From Linanthus parryae (taxonomy: Eukaryota > Streptophyta > Magnoliopsida > Ericales > Polemoniaceae): a stretch of 64,000 nt of DNA. The DNA lies in contig JALGPY010000009.1 of NCBI GenBank assembly GCA_023055425.1, positions 17,735,775 to 17,799,774 on the forward strand, read 5' to 3'. Below are positions 25,070 to 36,232 of this stretch, one piece after another; the first letter of the stretch is position 1; the number at the start of each line of letters is the position of its first letter. The notes under the pieces were generated by a model that ran no database searches, had not been told where the DNA came from, and saw nothing but the letters and a program-made list of their open reading frames with translations. Position numbers and translations under genes: made by a program.

Positions 25070-25317
25070 CATGCAAAGGGGGTGAAAGTGTATTTTTCTA
25101 AACTTTAGTGTATAAACTAGAATTAGATGTTCTACTTAATTTCAAAGAATGTCACAACCACTCCCAATATTTCTAGTGCCTCAAAATCATTCTAACAAAT
25201 TCCAAATATCGCCACACTCCGAAATTCTAACTTTAAATTCGTGCAATACTATTTACAAATTCGCCCCCAAGTCTTGATATTGCACTTAGAGCTCGCTTGA
25301 GAAATAGGAGTGTTACA

Positions 25318-25556
25318 AAGCCTATCTGCCTAGATAGCACCAATATTGAATTATGATCTTAAGTGATCTAAAAGCCTATCTGCCTATATAGCAGCGATAG
25401 TAACAACTCCCCTGTGCGAACAAAGCATATCTGCCTAGATAGCAGCAATATTGAATCATGATCTTAATTGATCTACAAGCCTATCTGCCTAGACAGCAAG
25501 AAATAGCAACAATGCCTTGTGCGATGCAAAGCCTATCTGCTTAAGATAGCAAATTA
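25318..25556 (+). repeat. Hairpin tandem repeat in the Tat 3' region, part 3
   Basis: About five further units, decaying toward the right, where CTATCTGCTTAAGATAG replaces the standard hairpin. Confidence 0.85.
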
Positions 25557-26737
25557 TTCAGACAATATTCGAATGCAAAACGCGAGGGAAACATAACTTG
25601 TTTCGCCATATAGCAACCACACATGCGAAATCCCAATTTGTTGTATTGACCAAGAACAGCAAACGACAAAGCATATTCCATTAATAGTCAAAATGACTTA
25701 CAATTTATCTGTCTAAATAGCAGCTTATAAAAAAAAGCTTACGCTAAGGAAAAATTCCTACTTTAAAATGAACAACCTACGGGTCCTAAAACTATGCGAC
25801 GGGACGCTATCGCCGACGTCCTAGATCAGAACAAGGATCTCTTATTTGGTCTTCTGCCCAAGTGAGATGCCAGATGAACCTCATGCCCTGACGGCTGCGG
25901 ACGTGAAGAACAAACGGGAGAACAGCTCCTGGGGCAGGAAGCTGATTGTGCAAAAAGACGAGCATAATAGCTCATCACACCTTGTTCGAAACAATGGTGG
26001 AAAATAGTTCTCCTCCGGGAAAGCTAGTGGAAAAAACACCATTCATTACGATTCAGTAGTGAGATCAATACAGGACCGTGCTTCGCCGGAAGGTCATCGG
26101 AGATACGACATGCAAACATAAAGACAAAGAGGAGTCTTTGCAGAAGCATAAACCTTACGCAATTCTTCTTCAAGAATATCAGGAGGATCGATGAGCTTCC
26201 TAAAGAATTTCTTGGGAGCTATTTCTATAGCATAAGTCACAAACTCAGGTTTCAAATCCTGAAATTGGCATGAACCAACAAAGGTCAAGGACCGATGCCA
26301 GCAGTCGTAAGGACTCATGATAAGCCACATTTTGGGATGAAGAACCCAAAAAGCAAGAGACAAGGTTTATATAGACTCCATAAGGGACTCTTTAGTTCCC
26401 TAGCTGAGTCAGCAAAGCTTTGGAAACGGGTAAGAATTAATCACCTACGTCTCAAAAATGGGTAAAAATCAATCACCCTACTAAAGGCTATGACGATTCG
26501 GTAGCACGCCCTAATTAATGACGGAGGGTCATAATAAGGATGTGGCTTCCGAGTAAAGCGTGCTTATCTATTAAATTATTAGCGCGAAAATCAAGGAAAT
26601 TACGTCAACATGTGACGTCATAATTGATATGCATTAAGATACGAGTGCAAAATCCTCAGAAGGGCAAAATGGGACGTAAAGTTTCAAATGTTTGAAAAGA
26701 AGGGGGAGAAACACTAGCATTACAATAATGTTTTCTT
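25557..26737 (-). other. Tat 3' region between repeat array and antisense gene, with possible antisense exons
   Basis: The minus strand has an ORF at 26094-26363. Inside it a 105-base coding-like stretch (about 26155-26260; DLKPEFVTYAIEIAPKKF) is bounded by TTTCAG on one side and AAG-GTTTATG on the other. A second acceptor-like TTTTTTCCACTAG lies near 26025. This could be extra 3' exons or a second small antisense gene. I do not recognise a protein family. The remainder has no visible feature. Confidence 0.35.
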
Positions 26738-27213
26738 CTAAAATAAATCCTTGATTAGAGGATCTTCTGGAGAAAACAAGAGCGATGTCTCTTTTTCCTG
26801 ATACACTTCTTGTTTCAACTTTTCATACTTAGCCTTCATCGCATGGAAGAGGGTGGCAGCTTCTTCAGCCTTCTTCCTTTGTTCCTCCAATTTTCGCCTC
26901 TCGTACATGAGGTTATGGTAGCCATATTTCAAGCTTGCATATGCGAGGATTTGGGTGAATCTGTTGAGGAGAAAACCGAAGTCTAATCTGCCTTGAGCCT
27001 TAGCCTGAAGACCCCTGCATGTGCTATAAAGCAACCGTGCGCTATCAGGTGAAATGGTTGTGGGGGTAGCTGCAGACAGTTGCTCCAAAATCCAGATGGC
27101 TTCAGTTAAGAAAATTCTTCTGTCAAAAGGCTCCAGCTCCAGAGTTCTCGCAAATGACCATGGGTATGAAAGGCGCATCCTTATGAGCCAATCGACATCG
27201 GGTTGCCTCATCC

Positions 27214-27287
27214 CTAGCAAAGAATGATAAGCTTAGGAGTATAAAATGACCAAACAAAATCATAGAATGCGACATACGTCAACATAC
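27214..27287 (-). other. Intron 5 of the antisense gene
   Basis: 74 bp: donor AACAG-GTATGT, acceptor TTTGCTAG-GGA. The frame is kept. Confidence 0.75.
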
Positions 27288-28009
27288 CTGTTCCGTCGAG
27301 GATCTCACGTAAAGAAGGAATGCGCATCACTGGAAAAGCTGAAGCATGTCCTCGCTGCATTGCTTGCCTGTCAACTGCAACTTCGCGCTCATAGTAGTTG
27401 GCAGGGATAGTATAAGTTGCGGCAAGTGTGAGGGCAGCTCCCACTTCTGAACCCCAAAAAATCCATGCACGGGGGACTTGTAAAAGTTCTACCTCAGTGG
27501 GTGGGACGGTAGGACCTTGTTGAGGCTCAGAAGCATTCACAGGAATGGCAGCACTCAAAGAAGTGTGTGGAATAATTTCAGCAACGAATGTGGCCTCTAA
27601 TTTCTTAAGAACTTCTTCAGCTACGAGAGGTTCTTGTGGCTCAGGAGCATCCATGGGAACATCGACATTTTCATGCGATGCCATGTCTTCCATGAGCTGT
27701 TCATTTTCATGAACTCCAGATCCATCATCCTCCGTTTCCATATCCTCAACTTCATCACCTTCTTCCCCTAACCCAGTGTCAGCTTCGACATCATCGGATA
27801 CCTCGATAATGTCCTCCAGAGGTTCTTCTGCATCCTCAGTAGCCGCGATAGGTTTTTCAACATGCGAGCTTCGCTCTGGGGCATAAGATGCAGGAAGCTG
27901 ACTTCTCTGCTCCAGCATGTCCTCATCAGGATTGCCAACACCTGCCTCGCCGATTACCTCTCTTGAGCTGACACGTTATCAGTAGAGCCGTGTGCGATGA
28001 CAGCGTCAC

Positions 28010-28089
28010 CTGCGAGACAATACGGAGAATGTTGAGGTAAACTTGTGTTATAAATGATGTTTTGAGTCTGATAGATCAAAAGCGAGCAC
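28010..28089 (-). other. Intron 4 of the antisense gene
   Basis: 80 bp: donor TGGAG-GTGCTC, acceptor CTCGCAG-GTG. The frame is kept. Confidence 0.68.
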
Positions 28090-28149
28090 CTCCACACTGA
28101 GGTGGGATCGCAGCTCCGTCATCATATGTTAAAGATGCGACACCATATC

Positions 28150-28270
28150 CTACAAGAGTATATTCATTAGAATATCTTTAAGGTGAGCATGACCTGGTGA
28201 TGCGAAGAAACTCGTTACAATAGGGAATGGGTTACCAAGCCTGGTTTACAAACATTGTTTGAATGATTAC
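28150..28270 (-). other. Intron 3 of the antisense gene
   Basis: 121 bp: donor CCTCAG-GTAATC, acceptor CTTGTAG-GAT. The frame is kept into a 60 bp exon. Confidence 0.7.
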
Positions 28271-28666
28271 CTGAGGGTTCGCCACATTTTCCTACTAGCC
28301 ATTGGCGAATATCATCTTTCAATAAACCATGCTTTAATGCACCAATAATTACTTCTTGATAAGTCACAGCGAGGTTAAAAATATCACCTTCCTTGCCGCC
28401 TACGATCTCCTCAAAGTCCTCTTCAGCATGTGTCAAGGCAGCCACTCCTGTGCTATCAGCATGTTATTCTTCTAGACTTCTCCTTTTCATGAGCTCGATG
28501 TCATCTTCCTCGAGCTTTCTCCTTCTCTCTTCTGCCTCAGCAGCCATTTTCTTAGACTCGGCAATGATAGCTTCGTCTATAGCCTCGCTAGAGACGTCAG
28601 AGCGAGAACCTTTGGTCTTTTTCTTCTCCTTGGCCAGGAGGCCACTGATGGTCTCTGTGTCATCAT

Positions 28667-28737
28667 CTGCGAAAGAAAATTAGTCAACAACTATTCCAAA
28701 ACCCAAAGTACGAGGAAGACAAGTTCATTCAAGATAC
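28667..28737 (-). other. Intron 2 of the antisense gene
   Basis: 71 bp: donor AGAAG-GTATCT, acceptor TTTCGCAG-ATG. The frame is kept. Confidence 0.75.
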
Positions 28738-29230
28738 CTTCTGAGCTTTCTTCTCTTATATCGTCTCTTTCCTCTTCTTCTCTTTCATTTTCTTCTCTCT
28801 CTTCTTCTTCACCTTCTTCTTCTCTCACTTCTCTTCCTTCGTCCTCCTCTTCCTCTTCTTCCTGACCAAAAGGGATGAAGGTCTCAACCGCGAGATCTTT
28901 CTGTGTCTTGCCCAGCATGCGACCTTTGCCTTTGTCCTTGGAAGCAAGAGACTTCGCAGGAGACGGAGTTGGAGCGTTTCTAGGAGGCGAAAAAATCACA
29001 ATGCCCTTCTGCTTTTGCTTTTTGGCCTTTGGGGCAACTTCTTCATCCACCTCAGCATCATTGTCTATCAGCGAGCGAGCAAACACGTCCATTTCCTCGC
29101 GTATCCGAGCCTCTACCTGGGGAGCCAGTCCCATTACCACAGGAATTTCCTTGTCTTGCCTTTTCGCGGCAACAACAGAGTTGACCAGCGACGCGGAGCG
29201 CTCTCCAGATGCGAATCTCCTCAGATAGCA

Positions 29231-29304
29231 CTGAAAAAAGAAAATGGGGTGTAAGTTTCAATGTAAATAAAGAAGTCTTTTAAGCGTAAAGGAAAACTAT
29301 TTAC
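29231..29304 (-). other. Intron 1 of the antisense gene
   Basis: 74 bp: donor CCAAG-GTAAAT, acceptor TTTTTTCAG-TGC. The frame is kept across the junction. Confidence 0.75.
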
Positions 29305-31521
29305 CTTGGCAAAATATTCGCTATACTTGATTACATGCGAAATTCCATCCCTAACAACAGTCATCTTCTCTTCAAGAATAGTGGCTGGGCACAAGTGATT
29401 GTCAGTATCAAGCAGGGAATAAAAACCATATTGGGAATCATCCAAGATGCAATTAGGGCGGAATGGAAAAGCATTCCTTTTAATCACATGAGCTTTACTG
29501 GGACGAGGAGTCGAATGCGTATCAAACATGGCCTGCTGAGCAGTCCAGTAAGCGATCCAATTCTTGGTAAGGCAACCTACACGACTCCCCGAAGGTTTGA
29601 CGAAAGGCAAGTTGCTCAGAAGGATCGTTTTACACTTAGTCACCAGCAGTCGCTTGTAGCAATTCCTTATGATTGACTTAGGCCAAATGGAAGGCGCCAC
29701 TGCATCAAAACCAAACTGAGGGGAGACGCGAGTTGGGTCAACGTCGACTGTGATCTGCTCATATCTGGGAGTTAGCTCAAAAACATTTTCGGCAAGGGCA
29801 GGAAGAGAAACCATCGCACATTTTCAATGCGTGTAGCGTAAGGCCTAGCTGTAAACTTTCTCCGATCATCGCATATCAGGCTCCATGTACACTTGGGAAG
29901 ATTATTCCTGTACCATCGAGCACCTCTCCCGCTAGGAAGTGCATTTTGCGCACCTGGAACATTCCATTTACTGGGCCTAGAAGGAGCAGGAGCGTAAGAA
30001 GGCCATCTTTTGAAAACCCACATGGTAAGAAATGAAATGTTGACAAAAGTCAACACATCAAGACGCCCACGTGGCTCCTTAATCGCGACCACCATCTGGT
30101 CCAATCGATGATATAGGGTGCCTAGTACTAGAGGCCCAAGTTTGACTTTCTGGCTGATTGACAACTTAACAGCACGGGGGAGAACATGATAAAAGACCCC
30201 ATCATGAGGATGACCGTCAATCAAATACCTCGACAACCAGGCACAGAGAAAGCCGCACAAGGTCAGATTATACCCCTTTCCCTCTATGTAATTCTTCGCT
30301 TTGGATCATTATCCAGTATTTCTTTGGTGATCTTACTATTCGCATAACCGCGAAAGAAGTATTGCACCCACTTTCCCCAAGTGTTCTTCGCAGAGCTCTC
30401 AACTAGCTTCCATTCTGGAAGTACTTCCGCAGACGTCCAATGAGTAGAAATTTTCTTCACCTCGGACAAACATTCCTCCATCTGCGCATATAGAGTAAGC
30501 TCCGGACCAGGTTTCAAAGCGCTCAAGGGATCCACTTCGCCCATAGGAGAAAGTTCATATAGAATTGAACATATTCCAAAGTGGGGGCAGCTTCAAATTC
30601 AGCAAAATGGAAGGTATGGGTCGCAGGTGAGTAGCGAGAAAGAAGGTTTAGAAGCATGGTCTGATCCAGCTTCACGGCAGCACCCTTCATAGCACGAACA
30701 GCGAAATAAATTCCAGCATCGTCTAGTGTGATAGCATGGTGAGTTAGTACATGGTTGATCCACTCATCCATAAAATCCATCTTTTGAACGAAGGCCTAGG
30801 TAGAAATTTCAGTATGGGGGAAGAACCCATTTTCAACTCCTAATCTTACCGCATCCTGGGAATCAATTAACTCCAACATAGCTGGACTGGTAAGGGGGGT
30901 CAATGTTAGCGAATCTCCAGAGGCGGGAGCCGGTAGATTCTTTACCTTAACTCTAGCGTGATAAAAGTATTTCCCACCTAGATAGGGGGCTTTCTTCCAC
31001 AGGGTTTTAGGAAGATCAGGAATTTCTTCAGGTTCTGTAACAGATTTGGAGCCTTTTGTCTTGGCCATTTCTGCAGAAAAGCAAGAAAAAAAAAGGGGGG
31101 GAGAAATATACTCGCCTTTAGTTCAGATTCAGGAAGTAGTTTTGGATCTGTTTTGAAATCAGAAGAAGATGAACAGTTCTGGGTCAAATCTGGGTTTAGA
31201 ATCTCAGAATTTCAGAAGTTTATTGTTTGAAAATTGTTTCAGTCTGGCGTTTCAATCTTTTAGGGTTTAAAAGGAACCTCTTCTGCAGTTTTCGAATAAT
31301 GGTCTATTCCTGACAATTCTGGGTTTTCAGATTCGAGACAGTTCAAAGGATATGGAATACATTATTGAAATCGAGCAAAGCCAACCTTGTTTTGATGAAG
31401 CAAGTTGAAGAAGACGATTGGCGAGAAAGAACTTATGGTTGATTATCTATGTTTTCTCTTGAAGGCTCTCAGGTAACATTCACTTTAGAGAGAGAAGCAA
31501 TACTCTGTAACAATGGAGGGC

Positions 31522-31540
31522 ATGGAGTATTTATTCAAAA
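31522..31540 (-). promoter_or_regulatory. Possible TATA box of the antisense gene
   Basis: GAATAAATACTCC on the minus strand lies about 460 bp before the antisense ATG and is followed by a CT-rich leader. The call rests on motif and position only. Confidence 0.35.
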
Positions 31541-31638
31541 GCACTGAAGATTCGCGTCCTTTCAGTGGTCGAATCACAACCGTCACCGTCGAATCACGCA
31601 ATCACAGGTCGATGCTGACGTCACACCTAAAGCCCTAA

Positions 31639-32172
31639 GAGCATCTCCAACAGTCAAATTGTCTTTGGACTATATTTGTACCTGCCCTAAATTTTACACC
31701 TGCACTTTTTGAGTTTTTGCTCCAGCAGCTGGCCTAAATATAGGCCACCGGCATTATTTTATTATTTTATAGTTTTCATTATTAAATAATTATGTTAATA
31801 TATTTAATAATTATCACACTTTATTAAATTAATTATACTATTGAAGCGAGTTTAAGGTAATTTTTGTAATTTTTTTTTGTGTTTTTCATTTTGGTTGTTG
31901 ACAAGTATTTATAAATTTACCGTTGCAACGATGTATACGAACGTTGGAGGAGCAGAGGAGGAGAATGAGAGGAGGACCAGAGTAATAAATCAGAGTTTTT
32001 TATTTTTTACACCAGCTTCGAATTGTCCTCAGTTTAGACCAAAACTAGTCCAATTATAGGCCTGGCTCAAATATAGGCCAGATTTTACACCAGCTGTTGG
32101 AGCTGGTTTTTGAGGAAAACTGGCCTATATTTGTGCCAAAGACAACTTATAGGCCATCTGTTGGAGATGCTC
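31639..32172. mobile_element. Harbinger-like MITE copy 1 (534 bp)
   Basis: The ends are GAGCATCTCCAACAG and its complement, with longer imperfect inverted repeats inside. It is flanked by TAA on both sides (31636-31638 and 32173-32175), the usual PIF/Harbinger target duplication. It sits upstream of the antisense gene within the Tat element. Confidence 0.75.
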
Positions 32173-32320
32173 TAATAGAATAGACGGCACAACTCTAGGG
32201 ATCCTAGGTCATAATGCACGCACGGGGCTGATTTTGCGTGTATTTGAATTGGTGTGTGGCAACGAGGCGTGCACTGGTTTTTGCGCATTGAAGCCTATCC
32301 GGCTAGGCGTCTCCACGCGC

Positions 32321-32331
32321 AAAAAGGGGGC
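32321..32331 (+). other. Polypurine tract of the Tat element
   Basis: AAAAAGGGGGC lies three bases before the 3' LTR. Confidence 0.7.
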
Positions 32332-32334
32332 TAA

Positions 32335-32944
32335 TGTAGATAGTGCTTTCCAGATAGACAGATCATAGCCACGTGGCGATCATCCAGCACACCTAGTTGT
32401 GCTCCACACACACTGGATCACCACCCGCGCTGATCCACATGGGGGCTGCGAGACAGGGCCCTCGCATACCACCACACGGGACTTGTAGGGACTTAGTGGT
32501 TTGGAGGCTAGAGTAAGTCCTGTCGCGCGCGAGCGAAAACCAAGCCTGCGCGCGACCTTTAGTAACTGCTTTGAGAGATTTATGGCACGAGCTCCATAAA
32601 CCCGGTCAACCTCATAACGGTTCCGGTATACGCGGACGAAGTGCGTAACGTTCCCTATATATACGGACGAATGTGCCGTTGTGGTTAAGGTAATTAAGCC
32701 GCCATGAATGGGCGCATTAACCCACTACAACGGTCATATTCTCCGCTATATATAGATCGTTAACCCTTCCATACACAGGACGAACCACCTGAACTACGCG
32801 GAAGCTCTGCCAAAATTTTGTCTCTCTCTCATACAGTTGCCATTGCCTTACTCTCTCCCTACACACAACTCTACTCTTCCCGTGTTCTTCTTATTCCCTG
32901 TCCTTGGTGTACGCTGAATCTTCCATAAAGGATTCTCCCGTACA
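32335..32944 (+). repeat. 3' LTR of the Tat element
   Basis: 610 bp, pairs with 5083-5692. Two bases (CA, 32945-32946) separate it from the AGCCC duplication, possibly slippage of the terminal CA. Confidence 0.9.
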
Positions 32945-32946
32945 CA

Positions 32947-33098
32947 AGCCCCAAAACAAAATAGGATAAATCAGCTAACAAGCAGCAACTTATCATGCAA
33001 GAGGAAGTAATCGATAACTCCCTAAATACCCAGCTTTTCCGTAGTTTATACCCTACAGGTTTTATTCCCTTATTTCAAAGAACTGCTCTGATACCACC
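32947..33098 (-). mobile_element. Internal domain of base-layer unit 1, primer-site side
   Basis: This continues 4708-5082 after the Tat insertion. On the minus strand it begins with the primer site TGGTATCAGAGCAGTT (33081-33096; initiator Met tRNA type), two bases from LTR b. There is no ORF. Confidence 0.78.
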
Positions 33099-34260
33099 TG
33101 CAACAACCCCCTTATCCGTCTCAGGACAAGACTGGGAGGGCGATGCTTAATAATAGCGGCGGAGATCAAAAACAATACAATCCAAAACTCATACTCATAC
33201 AATTTAACAACTTCATACAGTATCTTACACACCCTGATTACTATTACACAATATATCTAACATTATTAGATAAACTACTGGTGACGTCCATAGGCCAGAT
33301 GAGTCTCGCGCCCCTTCTATTTTACAGTCACAGCTCCTAGACCTGCAGTTGGAAGAAAAACAAGAACCACAGTTTTCGAAAGTCAGCAAGAAATGCTGAG
33401 TGAGATAAAACTTAGTATGTAAAACAAGGAAGATGAGATATATTGTGTAGTCACGAATTGAAACAAAACTCATAATATGAGAAAAACGTCTATCAGAGTT
33501 TGCGCAGAGTAAATAGTAGTACCTGTAACGTTCATCCCAATATAAATCAATTTTCAAAATAAGTTATTGCTCAAAGTAACTAGAGTGAATAAGAACAGTC
33601 CTTTGATCGGTTACCCCAATCGAGGGTTGGGAAAACCTTTCCCTGGGAAACCTTCCCGCGTAGGACGACAACAAGAGAGAAAACCTTTCCTCCGTGCCTT
33701 CCGTTGTTGAGAACCTCTCCCGCCCCCACTTATATACCATACTAGACCTTAAGTCTCGACACCCCTTATGCATCGTAAGTCCATAAGAGTAGTAATAGAT
33801 GGGACACAAGCCAATCAGGCAAAGAGTCGGGCCAACTAAGGGCCAAACCAACCCAATAAGGGAAAATGCAGCCAACACAGGGCAAATCCAAACCACTTGT
33901 TCCGGTATATGTGAGCTAAGTTTCAAAACAATCATTTCAAAATATATCAAACTCAAGTACAGTATGTGAATTACAAAACGTATTTTGAGACAAGTTATAA
34001 AATCATGTCATGACACGAATGAATCTAGGCAAGCAAGACTAAGAATATAACTCACCTGATGTCGACTCAGCAGGTAGTACGTAGGATGGTCGACGAAGCC
34101 TATGTCCACAAATCCGCCGCCTACAATTTGCAAATCTCTAGTCACAATGGTGTCATTTATGAATAAACGAATACACTAGCCCTATAAAGATGCTCGGCTA
34201 AATCGAATACTAATTTCGTCTCTCACTATGTCCGATAAACTCGTCTTTAAGTCACACACT

Positions 34261-34322
<62 letters not shown>

Positions 34323-36232
34323 GAGAGAGAGAGAGATGTTCTTGAAAAAATTTGAATAATTAAAATAACTTTCTTACAAATCCTTTTCTTTTAAGCGGGA
34401 AATCATTAAAACTATTTAATTCCATAACTACTAGCAATAATAAGAAAAGAAAATAATATTTACTAAAGAGATGTTTTAGCTAGAAATAAATATTGATATT
34501 TGTTGATAAAAGATTAGGGTATAATTATTGAAACTCAATGTTTATTATAAATAAAACTAAAGTGAAAAATAACTAAACAAATAGTGTTTTCCACATAAAT
34601 ACATATAACATTTTTATACTTTATTTTTCAAGAAACTAATTTCTAAAACATATCTTTTCTCATTATTCATTCAATAATTTATGTATTTGAAACAAACTTT
34701 TGTAAATAAATACTATAAATATCTTTAATCTAAACTAATAATATACATACACACAAAATACTCTCACTGGCTCATTTTTATAAATACATACTTTATTATG
34801 GCAAATTACTACAAACATGTATTTATTACAAAGTATTTAATTTATTTGTTTATTGTGTAAAAATAATCAACATTATTTAAATAGTATAAAAAATTAAATA
34901 ATAATAATAATAATAACAAAATATATATACTACAACTAGTCCCCCTACATTTCAATAAAAGTGACTCACAACCCCAAAGTTTTTGAAAACATATTTCTTA
35001 AAAAATCACCTAGCCCCCCCCCCCCAACATGAATATTCAAATTCATCGATCGAGACACGGATTGAAGCATGCAAGACCAGATTTTGACCATTGAAATCAA
35101 CTCACAACGAGATTTAGAGCTTACCGAGCCCAAGAAACGTGAGAAACAGCGAAGAAACGAAGCAGGTCGAGTCGCCGAAAACTTCACCGGATTGAGAACT
35201 CGGGGGGGATTCTCCGGTGGTTTCTGGGCGCGGCTGAGAACTCCGGTAGCTTGGTCGGACCTCCCAAAGGCTAGTTAGATAGGGCACAGAGGGTGGGTGG
35301 CCCTGGTTTGGTTGGGCCAAGCTTCGCCGGAAGCTATAGAGCTTCGGCGGCGATTGCCCTCTCCGGCTAATGCTTATGCTTATTGGCCTCCGTTTCTTCT
35401 TCTCCTGCTGTTAATGGGTTCGAAACAAAGAGGGAAAGACAGAGAGGAGATAGAGGTGATGTGATGAGAAGTTGGTGGTCTCTCAGTGCTTCTTCCCGAC
35501 GGTGGTAGTGTCAGTGGTGGTGGCCGTTGGCCATTGGTACTTGCTGCTGCTGTTACTCTTTTCTGTGGCAGAGAGAAAGAGAGATAGAGAGGGAGAGAAA
35601 GGAAGGGCAGAGAATGGTAGAGGTGGCTGTGATGGTCGATGGTGGTGAAGTTGGCGACGGTGGTGATGTGAACGATGATGATGAAGGTGATGGTGGTGAG
35701 TTATGATGGTGGTGAAGAGGGTTTTATTTATTATAGTTAATTTCGTGAAGAAATTGGCTTCAACATGTGAATTGGATGGAGACAAGGCGGTGTTTGGTGG
35801 TGGTGACAAAAATCTTGACGAAGAAGATGAAAATTCAAGTTGAAGATGATGATGGGAGAGAGGTTATGGTGTGGTTGGAGCATCATTCACTAGAGTAATT
35901 AGGTGCAACACTCATGTCAAATCTCGTGGTGGTCGCACACGCGTTAATAACTAAATACTTGGGATTTTTACGTTTTAACTTATGATTATTAACGTAACGT
36001 TTATTAAAATTTCTCCCGAATCTCTCTATTATAAAATAACACGACAATTTATCCAATTTTATTTTATCACAACTCAATTATTATTTAGCTCCCAAAATTA
36101 TCACGCGAGTTTCTTAATGAATCAAATTTTAAATTACTAAAATTTCTCAGATCGCTTCTCGCAATAAACTGAAATTGAATTTTCACGGTTTAAATTACAG
36201 AATTAACCTTACGAAAAATTCGGGGTATTACA
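33099..36232 (-). repeat. LTR b of the base-layer element (3134 bp, complete)
   Basis: On the minus strand it starts TGTAATACCCCG (36232) and ends GTTGTTGCA (33099). It is the only complete LTR of this family in the window. It serves as 5' LTR of unit 1 and 3' LTR of unit 2. It contains (CA)n, (TA)n and (GA)n runs at 34258-34336 and a GTGGTGGTGAT-rich block at about 35630-35720. The ORFs in it are repeat translations. Confidence 0.85.
34258..34336. repeat. (CA)n-(TA)n-(GA)n microsatellite
   Basis: Compound dinucleotide run within LTR b. The same site in LTR c has expanded TA and GA instead. Confidence 0.95.

Larger units (their letters stand above)
21124..25317 (-). mobile_element. Large solo LTR (about 4.2 kb), probably Ty3 type
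   Basis: The segment begins TGAAACAACC and ends TGTTACA, and is flanked by a perfect AAGCC duplication (21119-21123 and 25318-25322). On the minus strand it starts TGTAACACTCC, like large LTRs of Ty3 Tekay/Del-type elements. It has no primer site, polypurine tract, gag or pol. The simplest reading is a solo LTR left after LTR-LTR recombination. A non-autonomous element with no coding is an alternative. A minus-strand leader-like GC region is at about 24010-24450. The short ORFs inside do not resemble known proteins. Confidence 0.7.
26738..31068 (-). pseudogene. Antisense six-exon additional ORF of the Tat element
   Basis: The ORF starts ATGGCCAAGACAAAAGGC (31068) and ends TAG at 26738. Inferred exons are 29305-31068, 28738-29230, 28271-28666, 28090-28149, 27288-28009 and 26738-27213. 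All five introns (71-121 bp) are GT-AG, and every exon joins in phase at the splice sites. The first exon resembles the plant mobile domain found in retroelement and host proteins (NLTLCGFLCAWLSRYL; LGPLVLGTLYHRLDQM). The middle is highly charged with an acidic run (EEEEEEDEGREVREEEGEEE), and the end is coiled coil. Damage: TAG at 30796-30798, frameshifts near 30540, 30300, 29820 and 27955, and TAA near 28468. Intact length would be about 1300 residues. Antisense ORFs are known in Tat-lineage elements; the function is unknown. Confidence 0.72.
5083..32946 (+). mobile_element. Ty3-type Tat-lineage retrotransposon with nested insertions
   Basis: The two 610 bp LTRs (5083-5692 and 32335-32944) begin TGTAGATAG and end CCCGTACA. 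The target duplication AGCCC is at 5078-5082 and 32947-32951, with two extra bases (CA) after the right LTR. The Tat lineage is indicated by gag-pol order, a second archaeal-type RNase H after the first, a 3' tandem-repeat region and an antisense additional ORF. About 31 of 610 LTR positions differ (about 5%), which at a commonly used rate of 1.3e-8 per site per year gives roughly 2 million years. Removing nested inserts leaves about 14.6 kb. Confidence 0.88.

Noticed and set aside
28393..29254. Plus-strand serine- and leucine-rich ORFs
   Set aside because: Complement shadows of the acidic and basic runs in the antisense gene.
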